Source: WRDS01 sp964492775
GTDB taxonomy: Bacteria > Actinomycetota > Coriobacteriia > Anaerosomatales > PHET01
NCBI GenBank assembly: GCA_964492775.1
Contig: CAZBLH010000022.1
Span: forward strand, 1-29,487
DNA: 29,487 nt
Reading direction: 5' to 3'
Under the pieces are notes generated by a model that saw only the letters and a list, made by a program, of their open reading frames with translations, did no database searches and had not been told where the DNA came from. The stretch's first letter is position 1; every line of letters starts with the position of its first letter. A program made the translations under genes and the position numbers. This document shows positions 1 through 7,666 of this stretch, one piece after another.

Positions 1-1248
1 GGCAAGGGCAAGATCACCGACCTGATCGCAGACGACTTCGATTACGTCGTCCGTTTCCAAGGCGGCAACAACGCAGGCCACACCATCGTCCATGCTGGCC
101 GCACGCTCAAACTCCATCTGATTCCGAGCGGCGTGATGTACCCGCACATCACCCCCATTATCGGCAACGGGTGCGTCATCGACCCGAAGGTGCTCATCGA
201 GGAGATCGACCGCATCGAGGCCGACGGCCTTTCCACACACAGGCTGCTGATCAGCACGAACGCGCACCTCATCATGCCGTACCACCGCGATCTCGACGGC
301 GCGAGCGAGCACCGGCTCGGCAAGGCCGAGATCGGCACGACGCGCCGCGGCATCGGCCCTGCGTACCAGGACAAGGCCAGCCGCCTCGGCATCCGGATCC
401 AGGACCTGACCGACGAGCACATCTTCCGGCAGAAGATCGAGGCAGCTCTTGCCGAGAAGAACGACCTCCTCGGCAAGGTGTACGGGCTGCCCACCTACAC
501 CGTCGAGCAGATCGCGGATGAGTACCTGACGTACGCCGAGCGGATCAAGCCTCACATCTCCGATACGAGCGCGCTGCTCAACCGGGCGCTCGATGCCGAC
601 AAGTGGGTGCTGTTCGAGGGTGCGCAGGGCACGCTGCTCGATCTCGACCACGGGACGTACCCGTTCGTCACCTCGTCGAGTCCGACCGCTGGCGGCGCCT
701 GCACGGGCACGGGCGTCGGACCCAAGCGCATCGACCGCGTGCTTGGAATCGCGAAGGCCTACATCACGCGGGTCGGATCGGGGCCGTTTCCGACCGAGCT
801 CGACGATGAGCATGGGCGCACGTTCATCGAGGTCGGTCACGAGTACGGCACCACCACCGGCAGGGAGCGCAGGGCGGGTTGGTACGACGCCGTCATCGTC
901 CGTTACGCGGTCGAGGTCAATGGCCTGACCGATCTCATCATCACGAAGCTCGACGTGCTCTCGGCGTTCGACACCATCAAGGTCTGCGTCGCCTATGAGC
1001 ACGAGGGTCACCGCTACAACACCGTGCCGGGTCACCAGAGCATCTTCCATCACGCGAAGCCCATCTACGAGGAGCTTCCAGGTTGGAAGACCGACATCAC
1101 CCACTGCCGGACCTTTGAAGAGCTACCGAAGGCCGCCCGGGACTACATCGGGTTCATCGAAGACCTTGCCGACGTTCCGGTCTCCATGATCGCCGTCGGG
1201 CCGGAGCGCGAGCAGACGATCATGCGTCGTTGGGAGCGGCGCGCCTAG
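1..1248 (+). CDS. purA: Adenylosuccinate synthetase, 5' end cut by window
   Basis: Joins IMP and aspartate at the expense of GTP to make adenylosuccinate, the first committed step to AMP, in the cytosol. The frame is open from base 1 and starts inside the GTP-binding loop (GKGKITD), so roughly the first dozen residues are missing; 415 residues remain. Visible family blocks are QGGNNAGHT, the TTRRGIGPAYQDKASR segment, EGAQGTLLDLDHGTYPFVT followed by the GTGVGP stretch, and KLDVLSAFDTIKVCVAYE. The C-terminus GPEREQTI is typical. No missing key block was seen. It converges on the citrate synthase gene, with a GC-rich hairpin between them. The identity is very secure; only the true start lies outside the window. 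Confidence 0.97.
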   Translation, partial: GKGKITDLIADDFDYVVRFQGGNNAGHTIVHAGRTLKLHLIPSGVMYPHITPIIGNGCVIDPKVLIEEIDRIEADGLSTHRLLISTNAHLIMPYHRDLDGASEHRLGKAEIGTTRRGIGPAYQDKASRLGIRIQDLTDEHIFRQKIEAALAEKNDLLGKVYGLPTYTVEQIADEYLTYAERIKPHISDTSALLNRALDADKWVLFEGAQGTLLDLDHGTYPFVTSSSPTAGGACTGTGVGPKRIDRVLGIAKAYITRVGSGPFPTELDDEHGRTFIEVGHEYGTTTGRERRAGWYDAVIVRYAVEVNGLTDLIITKLDVLSAFDTIKVCVAYEHEGHRYNTVPGHQSIFHHAKPIYEELPGWKTDITHCRTFEELPKAARDYIGFIEDLADVPVSMIAVGPEREQTIMRRWERRA

Positions 1249-1300
1249 GCGCACGTACTAGCGCCGGTGTCACGCCAGCGCGTCACATAGGCACGAGATC

Positions 1301-1328
1301 GGCTGCCCGTGAGGGCGGCCTTCGCGTT
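1301..1328. terminator. Hairpin between convergent purA and citrate synthase genes
   Basis: GGCTGCCC (1301-1308) pairs with GGGCGGCC (1313-1320) around a GTGA loop, with one G-U pair. It lies about 50 bases after the purA stop and about 35 bases beyond the citrate synthase stop. The following TTCGCGTT is only weakly T-rich, so termination is likely but not certain; it could serve both strands. Confidence 0.45.
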
Positions 1329-1356
1329 GAGGCAGCCCCTCGACGCTACCAGCCGG

Positions 1357-2739
1357 TCACCGCTCCTCGAGCGGGATGTAGTGCCTGATCGGCGCGACAC
1401 TCTTGTACGCCGGACGGATGATCTTGCCCCCACTCGCAAGCTCCTCGATGCGGTGGGCGGTCCAGCCAGCCACGCGCGAGATCGCGAACAGAGGCGTGTA
1501 CAGCTCGATGGGGATGCCGAGCATCCGGTAAACGAATCCTGCATAGAAGTCGACGTTGGCGCTCACGCCTCCGTACACCCTGCGCTTCGCCGCGATGATG
1601 AGTGGCGCCATCTGCTCGACGCGTTCGTGGAGGTCGAACTCGTCCGAGTAGCCCTTCTCGGCAGCCAGACGGCGCGCGTAGTCTCTGAGCAGCTCGGTGC
1701 GCGGATCGGATATGGAGTACACGGCGTGTCCCATGCCGTACACAAGGCCAGCCTTGTCGAACGCCTGCTTGTCGAGCAGCCGGTGCAGGTAATCCGCGAT
1801 CTGCTCGTCGTCCTCCCAATCGCCGAGCGTGGCCTTCAGGTCATCCATCATCTGGACGACCTTGAGGTTCGCGCCGCCGTGGAGGGGGCCTTTGAGCGAG
1901 CCGAGCGAGGCGGCGATCGCCGAGTAGGTGTCGGTGCCAGTGGACGAGACCACGTGGGTGGTGAAGGTCGAGTTGTTGCCGCCGCCATGTTCGGCGTGCA
2001 GCACGAGCATCATGTCGAGAATCAGCGCCTCGAGTTCGGTGAACTCGCTGTCCGGCCGAAGCATGTGCAGGAAGTTCTCGGCGGTCGAGTACTCGGCCTT
2101 CGGTCGGTGGATGACAAGGCTGCTGTGGTGGAACTCGTCGAGATACGCCTGATACGCGTAGACGGCGAGCATCGGCAGCTTGGCGATCAGGTGCAGGCTC
2201 TGACGAAGAACGTTGCGCATCGAGGTGTTGCTGCCCTGCGGGTCGAGCACGTACAGGTCGAGCACGCCTCTCATCATGTTGTTCATGATGTCGCGGCTGG
2301 GGGTCCTGAGGATGCCGTCATGGATGTAGGACCGAGGCAGCTTGCGCATGCCTGAAAGGTAGCTCTCGAACTCCTCCAGCTGCTCGGCGGTGGGCAGCTC
2401 GCCGAAGAGCAGCAGGTACGCGGTCTCCTCGAAGCCGTGCTGACCGCCTGCAACAAACCCGTTCACGAGTTCGGTGATCTCGATGCCGCGGTACAGCAGC
2501 TTTCCCGGCGCGGGGACGAGCTGGTCGCCTTCAGGGGCTGTGCCGATGACGTCGCCGATCATGGTGAGGCCGGCGAGCACGCCCTTGCCGGTGGTCCGGT
2601 CGCGGAGCCCGCGTTTCACGTCGTACTCGACGTACAACCTTGGATCGACCGGGCACAGCGTCTCGGCAAGCTCGGTCCAGCGGTCTAGTGAGGCGTCGCG
2701 TCCAGTCGGAACGCCGAGCGAGATCTTCTCTTCAGCCAT
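1357..2739 (-). CDS. gltA: Citrate synthase (citrate/2-methylcitrate synthase family)
   Basis: Condenses acetyl-CoA with oxaloacetate to citrate, entering the TCA or glutamate route. The 460-residue protein is somewhat longer than common bacterial forms. The catalytic set is present: His in LHAEHGG (about residue 251), His in GPLHGGAN (about 287) and Asp in GVSANVDFYAG (about 397). I chose the ATG at 2739 because GGTGGAGAGG precedes it at good spacing; an in-frame GTG at 2754 lies within that ribosome site and is unlikely to be used. A TAGAAT -10-like box is at 2797-2802 on this strand. Two small hairpins lie in the intervening leader (arms 2758-2763/2772-2777, and a GCCCC/GGGGC pair near 2776-2787). 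A 2-methylcitrate synthase role cannot be excluded by motif reading alone. Confidence 0.93.
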   Translation of the reverse strand: MAEEKISLGVPTGRDASLDRWTELAETLCPVDPRLYVEYDVKRGLRDRTTGKGVLAGLTMIGDVIGTAPEGDQLVPAPGKLLYRGIEITELVNGFVAGGQHGFEETAYLLLFGELPTAEQLEEFESYLSGMRKLPRSYIHDGILRTPSRDIMNNMMRGVLDLYVLDPQGSNTSMRNVLRQSLHLIAKLPMLAVYAYQAYLDEFHHSSLVIHRPKAEYSTAENFLHMLRPDSEFTELEALILDMMLVLHAEHGGGNNSTFTTHVVSSTGTDTYSAIAASLGSLKGPLHGGANLKVVQMMDDLKATLGDWEDDEQIADYLHRLLDKQAFDKAGLVYGMGHAVYSISDPRTELLRDYARRLAAEKGYSDEFDLHERVEQMAPLIIAAKRRVYGGVSANVDFYAGFVYRMLGIPIELYTPLFAISRVAGWTAHRIEELASGGKIIRPAYKSVAPIRHYIPLEER

Positions 2740-2796
2740 ACGAATCCTCTCCACCTGGCGGGTGAACGAGAACCCGCCCCTCGGGGCGAGTGCATC

Positions 2797-2802
2797 ATTC
2801 TA
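2797..2802 (-). promoter_or_regulatory. Possible -10 box for the citrate synthase gene
   Basis: TAGAAT on the minus strand, about 58 bases upstream of the citrate synthase ATG. No convincing -35 box was found at the expected distance, so this is a weak call based on one hexamer and on its position upstream of the ribosome site. Confidence 0.3.
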
Positions 2803-2899
2803 CCGTACCTCCGGTGTTTGGCGCCGATGGCTGCAGTACAGGTACTCGGCACGCAGAGCGGAGCCGAGGATATGCGACGACCTTGGGTGGTTGGCTGCG

Positions 2900-3052
2900 C
2901 TAGTGAGCGACAGCCTGCGGCCCGGAGCCGCTTGTGTGGACCAGCTTCTCGGCCAGTGCCTCTTCAAGGCCAACGAGGACTGTAACCAGACCTCCGGCGA
3001 AGAATGCGCACATGGCCACAACCACCGCAATGACAAGGACCGTCTCCAGCAT
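2900..3052 (-). CDS. Small single-span membrane protein, function unknown
   Basis: A 50-residue protein. Residues about 3-28 form one hydrophobic helix (MLETVLVIAVVVAMCAFFAG and onward), followed by a short charged tail with EEALAEKL and a C-terminal VAH. The start at 3052 is supported by an upstream AGGGGGG about eight bases before the ATG. The frame stays open further upstream to 3367, but that would run into the opposite-strand lyase gene and lacks signals, so the short version is preferred. It stands alone between the citrate synthase and lyase genes. Two adjacent hairpins lie upstream (3083-3104 and 3106-3119). I do not recognise a family; it might be a subunit or regulator of a membrane complex, but nothing here shows that. 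Confidence 0.5.
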   Translation of the reverse strand: MLETVLVIAVVVAMCAFFAGGLVTVLVGLEEALAEKLVHTSGSGPQAVAH

Positions 3053-3082
3053 CGCAATCGCCCCCCTCGGGCAATATGCCTC

Positions 3083-3119
3083 GCACAGAGTGGATACTCT
3101 GCGCCGGTATTCGTATACC
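3083..3119. promoter_or_regulatory. Two adjacent inverted repeats upstream of the small membrane protein
   Basis: GCACAGAGT (3083-3091) pairs with ACTCTGCGC (3096-3104) with one mismatch around GGAT. Directly after it GGTAT (3106-3110) pairs with ATACC (3115-3119) around TCGT. They lie 30-70 bases upstream of the 50-residue membrane protein and about 150 bases upstream of the opposite-strand lyase gene. Operator or RNA hairpins are both possible. Confidence 0.3.
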
Positions 3120-3269
3120 CATCGCACCGGATGCTCACGCGTTTGAGTCCAAGAAGGGTTCGCGGCGAGTGCGCAGGATACACTGAGACCCAAGGTTGGA
3201 CGGCACGGGCGATTGTGCGCGAGGCGGCCTACCGGCCGCTGGCGCTGGAGAACGGAGGCCTGAGAACAG

Positions 3270-4415
3270 GTGTCATGGGAATCGGACTTCGAGAGACTGC
3301 GTGCCCGCAAAAGCGCAAAGTGGACGTTCCACCCGTCGGACGTGATTCCCGCATGGGTGGCCGACATGGACTTCCCGCAAGCACCTGAGGTGGTGGACTC
3401 TGTCCGTTCGCTACTTGACCTCGGTGATCTCGGGTACAGCTTCGCTGCCGCTCACCGTCTACCGGCTGCCTTTGCCGACCGTCAGGAGCGGAGATTCGGC
3501 TGGCGTCCCGAGCCGAAGGAGTGCCGGCTCTTCTGCGATGTCCTGCAGGCTGTCGACGTTGCGCTGTGGGTGCACACCGAACCGGGTGACGGCGTCGTGC
3601 TCTTCACCCCGGTCTACGCGCCTTTCTACCGGGCGATCGAGGCGGCCGGATGCCGTGTGGTAGACGTCCCGCTCGAGCCGGACACTTGGCGCCTCGATGC
3701 CGAGCGACTCCGAGCTGCAATTGATGCGGACACCCGGGCCATCCTCACCTGCGACCCTCACAACCCGACCGGTCGCAGCTTCACTCGTGAGGAGCTTGCT
3801 GCGATAGCAGAGGTTGCCGAGGAACACGATCTCGTCGTCATCAGCGATGAGATCTGGTCCGATGTCGTCTTCTCCGACGCGCCTGCCCACACGCCGTTCG
3901 CCTCGGTGTCGGAGGCGGCCGCTCGGCGCACGGTCACAATCACCGCTGCGAGCAAGGCGTTCAATCTCGCCGGCCTGCGCTGCGCCATCGCGCACCTGGG
4001 ACACCCCGAGATCGCCGAGAAGGTCACCGCGCTGCCCGACCATCTGCTCGGTGCGGTCGGCTCTCCGGGCGCCGAGGCGATGCTCGCCGCATGGACGCAG
4101 GCCGATGAGTGGCTGGACCAGACCCTTGTGCAGCTGGAATCCAACCGCGACCACTTGGCTGCCCGCCTGCGTGAGGAGCTGCCCGAAGTCCGGTTCACGC
4201 TACCCGAGGCCACCTATCTGGCCTGGCTGGACTTCTCGGCGACACCAATCGCCGACGATCCGGCGGGGCATCTACTCAAAGACGCTCGCGTCGCGCTCTC
4301 CCCGGGAAAGGACTTCGCTGCCGGGGCGAGTGCGTTCGCTCGGCTCAACTTCGCCACGACGCGTGCGCTACTCGACGAGACGATAGACCGCATCGTGCGG
4401 ATAGCGGCGGACTAG
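3270..4415 (+). CDS. MalY/PatB-type PLP aminotransferase (probable cystathionine beta-lyase)
   Basis: Fold-type I PLP enzyme of the MalY/PatB group, usually cleaving cystathionine or cysteine conjugates to a thiol, pyruvate and ammonia. The 381-residue length fits. The N-terminal DVIPAWVADMDF block is the hallmark of the group. PLP-binding residues visible are Asn165 in NPTGR, Asp193 in ISDEIWSD, and the Schiff-base Lys229 in AASKAFNLAG. The start is a GTG at 3270, preceded by ACGGAGG about eleven bases upstream, which is a little far. An in-frame ATG closer to the family N-terminus is lacking, so GTG is kept. Substrate cannot be read from sequence; MalY-like proteins may also have a regulatory role. 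Confidence 0.87.
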   Translation: MSWESDFERLRARKSAKWTFHPSDVIPAWVADMDFPQAPEVVDSVRSLLDLGDLGYSFAAAHRLPAAFADRQERRFGWRPEPKECRLFCDVLQAVDVALWVHTEPGDGVVLFTPVYAPFYRAIEAAGCRVVDVPLEPDTWRLDAERLRAAIDADTRAILTCDPHNPTGRSFTREELAAIAEVAEEHDLVVISDEIWSDVVFSDAPAHTPFASVSEAAARRTVTITAASKAFNLAGLRCAIAHLGHPEIAEKVTALPDHLLGAVGSPGAEAMLAAWTQADEWLDQTLVQLESNRDHLAARLREELPEVRFTLPEATYLAWLDFSATPIADDPAGHLLKDARVALSPGKDFAAGASAFARLNFATTRALLDETIDRIVRIAAD

Positions 4416-4439
4416 AGAGGCTCCGGGTCAGGAGGCCGC

Positions 4440-4574
4440 ATGAAGCGAATCATGAACCGGCTGGTGTGCCTGATCCGCGGCCACCAGTGGGGCGCGGTGG
4501 TCCGGGAGGCGAACTTCGACCAGCGCTGCGCGCGCTGCGGCGCATGGCGGTCGGGTTATGGGCGGAAGTGGTGA
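4440..4574 (+). CDS. Tiny zinc-ribbon-like protein, DUF1660-like
   Basis: A 44-residue basic protein with CLIRGHQW near the N-terminus and RCARCGAW near the C-terminus, so one cysteine plus a histidine are paired with a CxxC knuckle. This spacing is like the short DUF1660 proteins often met in phages; the family name is by recollection of the pattern, not a search. The ATG at 4440 follows GGAGG (4431-4435) by four bases. It begins 24 bases after the lyase stop and may be co-transcribed with it. It ends seven bases before the stop of the opposite-strand winged-helix gene. Confidence 0.6.
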   Translation: MKRIMNRLVCLIRGHQWGAVVREANFDQRCARCGAWRSGYGRKW

Positions 4575-4581
4575 GCCGGCC

Positions 4582-4761
4582 TCAGGCTTTCGGCTGCCAG
4601 TAGCAGCGCTTCGGCGACTCGATCCGCTCGGCCTTCTTCAGCTCGGCCATGGCCTTGTCGACGACCTTGCGATCCAGCCCCGTCATCTCCACGATCCGGC
4701 CGGCGTTCACGGGCTCGCCCGCGCCTTTCATCGCCTCAAGGACCTTGTCCACATCGCTCAT
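4582..4761 (-). CDS. Small winged-helix DNA-binding-like protein
   Basis: A 59-residue protein that looks like a bare winged helix-turn-helix: a first helix (DVDKVLEAMKGAG), a helix-turn-helix (NAGRIVEMTGLDRKVVDKAMAELKK) and a short wing ending in SPKRCYWQP. The ATG at 4761 is chosen because GAGGAG lies five bases upstream; the GTG at 4767 overlaps that ribosome site. Such stand-alone wings occur in several Actinobacteria and Archaea and can bind DNA or protein; the target is unknown. It is tail-to-tail with the 44-residue zinc-ribbon gene. Confidence 0.72.
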   Translation of the reverse strand: MSDVDKVLEAMKGAGEPVNAGRIVEMTGLDRKVVDKAMAELKKAERIESPKRCYWQPKA

Positions 4762-4827
4762 GAGCACTCCTCACAACGCAGGTGTATTGCCGCCGGCTAG
4801 ATGGTACCCGTGGGATGCAGGAGCCTG

Positions 4828-6228
4828 TCACTCGGCGGAAGCAGAGGCGAGGACTTCGCTCGCGAGCCTCAGCGCGCCCTCGACGTCGTCGGCGGCCAGG
4901 TCCCCGTCCTCGATCGCCTGCTCGATCGCGCGTTTGAGCTTGCCGACCACGGGCCCCGCCTTGATGCCGAGGGCGGCCATGAGCTTCTCGCCTGAGACGG
5001 GGGACCGGGTCGCCTGATGCGTCCCTCGTTCGCGTGACGCGGCGATAGCAGCGTGCAGCGCCGCGCGCACCCGAGCGACCTCGTCGCGGTGGGCAGTCGC
5101 GCCGAGGTCGGCGAGCGTCAGCTCCACGACATCCTCGGCGGTGACGAGTGTCTTGACCGGCGCAGACGCTGGGACGGTCAGGTCGAGTCGACGCACCGCA
5201 CGGTCGACGGCTCGTGGATTGCCGAGGTCGAGCTCGCCGAGGCGCATGTGGACCGCGATGAGATGGACGATCGCCGAGGTATCTGCGTGCGGCATCCGAA
5301 GACGCTCGCAGATCTGCTCGGCGATCTGGGCGCCGACGCTGGCGTGGCCGAGGAACCGGATGCGACCATCGGCCTCGACCGTGCGCGTCGCGGCCTTGCC
5401 GACGTCATGCATGAGCGTCGCCCATCGCAGCACGCGCGTCAGTGGAGCAAGGCCGACGGCTTGGATGGTGTGGCTGAGCACATCGAGGTCGTGGAAGGAG
5501 GGCTGCGTGAGGCCGTCAAGCGCCGCGACCTCCGGCAGCATCGCCTCCAGGGCCTTCGTGTCCCGGAGGATCTTGAGTCCCCTCGGCGCGTCAACAGCTA
5601 CGAGCAGCCGGTCGAGCTCGTCGCGCACGCGCTCGACGGCGACAGACGTAAGCGCGGGAGCATGGCGGGGGAGTGCGGCTGCCGTGGTGGCCTCGATCGA
5701 GAAACCGAGTTCGGATGCGAGCCGGGCCGCGCGTACGACCCGCAGCGGGTCCTCCGCCAGCCGCTCGTCGGCTGAGCCCGGCGCGCGCAGCAGTCGCGCC
5801 TCGAGGTCTTCTCGGCCGCTCAGAGGGTCGAGCACGCGCCGCTCGGCAAGGTCGTAGGCGATGGCGTTGACGGTGAAGTCCCGGTACGCGAGATCGGCGG
5901 CCACACGCTCGGGGAGCGTATCGGCGCCGAGCGCGAGCTCGCGATACCGGGTGATCTCGACGCGCCCTCCGCCTTCGAGCGCCACACCGATTGTGTTGAA
6001 GCGTCCGCCAAGCCGGTAGATGCTGCCGACTTCGCCGGTCTGAGCCAGAGCCGCGCGTACCTGCTCGGGGTCTGCGTCCGTAACGAGGTCGATGTCGCCC
6101 GCGCGCTTGCCGAGAAGGGCGTCGCGTAGCGCGCCGCCGACCAAGACAGCGTCATGGCCGTGGCGCGTGAGAGCTTCGGCGATGCGAAGCGCCGGCGCAG
6201 GCAGCTCGATACCGAGTGGTTCGGTCAT
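4828..6228 (-). CDS. cca: CCA-adding tRNA nucleotidyltransferase
   Basis: Adds or repairs the 3' CCA end of tRNAs. The class II nucleotidyltransferase head is clear: LVGGALRD (about residues 29-36) and the metal-binding DIDLVT (Asp45, Asp47), then an RNA-binding region with FTVNAIAYDL and DPLSGREDLEARLLR. An HD domain follows (LMHDVGKAATRT, then HASVGAQIAEQICERLRMP), as in HD-containing CCA enzymes. From the ATG at 6228 the protein has 466 residues. An ATG at 6261 would add eleven residues of unlikely composition; neither start has a strong ribosome site. A short poly(A) polymerase-like alternative is less likely. It is divergent from purD, with about 100 bases between. Confidence 0.9.
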   Translation of the reverse strand: MTEPLGIELPAPALRIAEALTRHGHDAVLVGGALRDALLGKRAGDIDLVTDADPEQVRAALAQTGEVGSIYRLGGRFNTIGVALEGGGRVEITRYRELALGADTLPERVAADLAYRDFTVNAIAYDLAERRVLDPLSGREDLEARLLRAPGSADERLAEDPLRVVRAARLASELGFSIEATTAAALPRHAPALTSVAVERVRDELDRLLVAVDAPRGLKILRDTKALEAMLPEVAALDGLTQPSFHDLDVLSHTIQAVGLAPLTRVLRWATLMHDVGKAATRTVEADGRIRFLGHASVGAQIAEQICERLRMPHADTSAIVHLIAVHMRLGELDLGNPRAVDRAVRRLDLTVPASAPVKTLVTAEDVVELTLADLGATAHRDEVARVRAALHAAIAASRERGTHQATRSPVSGEKLMAALGIKAGPVVGKLKRAIEQAIEDGDLAADDVEGALRLASEVLASASAE

Positions 6229-6272
6229 ACTGAAGATGGTAACCGTCGGACCGCTGCGCATCCCGCTTTGGC

Positions 6273-6305
6273 TACAATCGGAGCGCGGGCGCGGTGTGTC
6301 CGCGC
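6273..6305 (+). promoter_or_regulatory. Possible purD -10 box with leader hairpin
   Basis: TACAAT at 6273-6278 is a good -10 hexamer 55 bases before the purD start, but the -35 is unclear. Downstream, GCGCGG (6289-6294) pairs perfectly with CCGCGC (6300-6305) around TGTGT, which would form a hairpin near the 5' end of the leader. Confidence 0.35.
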
Positions 6306-6332
6306 GACCGACTCATGAAGGGCTGAAGCAGT

Positions 6333-7628
6333 ATGGGAATGCGCGTTCTTGTGCTCGGCGCCGGTGGGCGCGAACACGCCATCGTGCGGTCACTCGTCCG
6401 CTCGTCCCGCGTGGACGCTGTGCTCGTGACGCCCGGAAACGGCGGGACGGCCAGTGAGCCCAAGGCCCAGAACGTCGTCATCAGTTCGGACTCACCCGAG
6501 TCAGTGGCGGATTTCGCGCGTGAACGCGAGATCGATCTCGTGGTCATCGGCCCGGAGGCGCCGTTGGTCGCAGGAGTCGCTGACGCGGTGCGCGAGGCCG
6601 GCGTGGCCTGCTTCGGTCCGGGTGCCACCGGCGCACTCATCGAGGGCAGCAAGGCGTTCGCGAAGGACCTCATGGCCCGCCACGAGATCCCGACGGCGCG
6701 CGCGCGCTCCTTCTCGGCGAGTGAGCGCGGAGAGGCGCTCCTCACGCTGGAGGAATGGGGCGCTCCTGTCGTCGTGAAGGCCGATGGTCTTGCGGCAGGC
6801 AAGGGCGTCACCGTGGCGACGGACATCGACACGGCCCAGGCCGCCATCGAGGAGTGCTTCGATGGACGCTTCGGCGAGGCCGGCGCGACGGTGCTGATTG
6901 AGGAGTTCCTCGAGGGCCCCGAGTGCTCGCTCCTCGCATTCGTCGACGGGCGCGCTGTGCTCGCGATGGCGCCTGCGCAGGACCACAAGCGGGTCGGCGA
7001 CGACGATACCGGTCCCAACACTGGCGGCATGGGCGTGTACTCGCCGGTCCCGCTTGTGACCGAGGACGAGTACGCCGCCATGTTGGCGATGATGCAGGAC
7101 ACGGCCGATGCTCTCGCCGATGAGGGCATCGAGTACCGGGGCGTGCTGTACGGCGGCTTCATCCTCACCGCCGAAGGACCCAAAGTGCTCGAGTTCAACG
7201 CTCGCTTCGGGGATCCCGAGACGCAGGTCATCCTGCCTCGGCTTGAGAGTGACCTCGCCGAGGTGCTGCTGGCATGCGCCGAGGGCAGGCTCGCCGAGGT
7301 AGACCTTGCGTGGTCCGGTGACGTCGCGGTCTCCGTGGTCATCGCGAGTAAGGGTTATCCCGGTGAGTACGCGACAGGTAAGCCGATCTCGGGCATCGAG
7401 GATGCCGAGGCGCTCGATGGCGTGAGTGTCTTCCATGCCGGGACCCGGCTCGGCGAGAACGGCGAGGTGCTGACCGCAGGCGGTCGCGTTCTCAACGTCA
7501 CCGCCGTCGCGCATGAGTTCGAGGCTGCAATCGCCTTGGCGTACGAAGGCGTACGGCGCATCAGCTTCGATGGAGCGATCTACCGGCACGATATCGGCCG
7601 CCGCGCACTCGAGGCGCGACAGGCCTGA
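6333..7628 (+). CDS. purD: Phosphoribosylamine-glycine ligase (GAR synthetase)
   Basis: ATP-grasp ligase joining phosphoribosylamine and glycine, the second step of purine synthesis. The 431-residue length is normal. The N-terminal MRVLVLGAGGREHAI and the DLVVIGPEAPLVAG region form the pre-ATP-grasp domain. VVKADGLAAGKGV binds ATP, QDHKRVGDDDTGPNTGGMG is the most diagnostic block, and LEFNARFGDPETQ carries metal-binding residues. The ATG at 6333 is chosen; a second ATG two codons on is also possible. A weak AAGGG lies about a dozen bases upstream. It heads a forward run with a radical SAM gene and purE, and is divergent from cca. Confidence 0.96.
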   Translation: MGMRVLVLGAGGREHAIVRSLVRSSRVDAVLVTPGNGGTASEPKAQNVVISSDSPESVADFAREREIDLVVIGPEAPLVAGVADAVREAGVACFGPGATGALIEGSKAFAKDLMARHEIPTARARSFSASERGEALLTLEEWGAPVVVKADGLAAGKGVTVATDIDTAQAAIEECFDGRFGEAGATVLIEEFLEGPECSLLAFVDGRAVLAMAPAQDHKRVGDDDTGPNTGGMGVYSPVPLVTEDEYAAMLAMMQDTADALADEGIEYRGVLYGGFILTAEGPKVLEFNARFGDPETQVILPRLESDLAEVLLACAEGRLAEVDLAWSGDVAVSVVIASKGYPGEYATGKPISGIEDAEALDGVSVFHAGTRLGENGEVLTAGGRVLNVTAVAHEFEAAIALAYEGVRRISFDGAIYRHDIGRRALEARQA

Positions 7629-7666
7629 TGACAACCGATTCCAATCTGGCTAAGTAAAGGTGAGAG

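Noticed and set aside
1309..2355. 348-codon plus-strand frame opposite the citrate synthase gene
   Set aside because: Mirror frame of a gene with all catalytic residues in place; its composition is typical of an antisense shadow.
6272..7634. Two long minus-strand frames opposite purD
   Set aside because: purD is complete and well supported on the plus strand; the opposite frames show no domain and no ribosome site.
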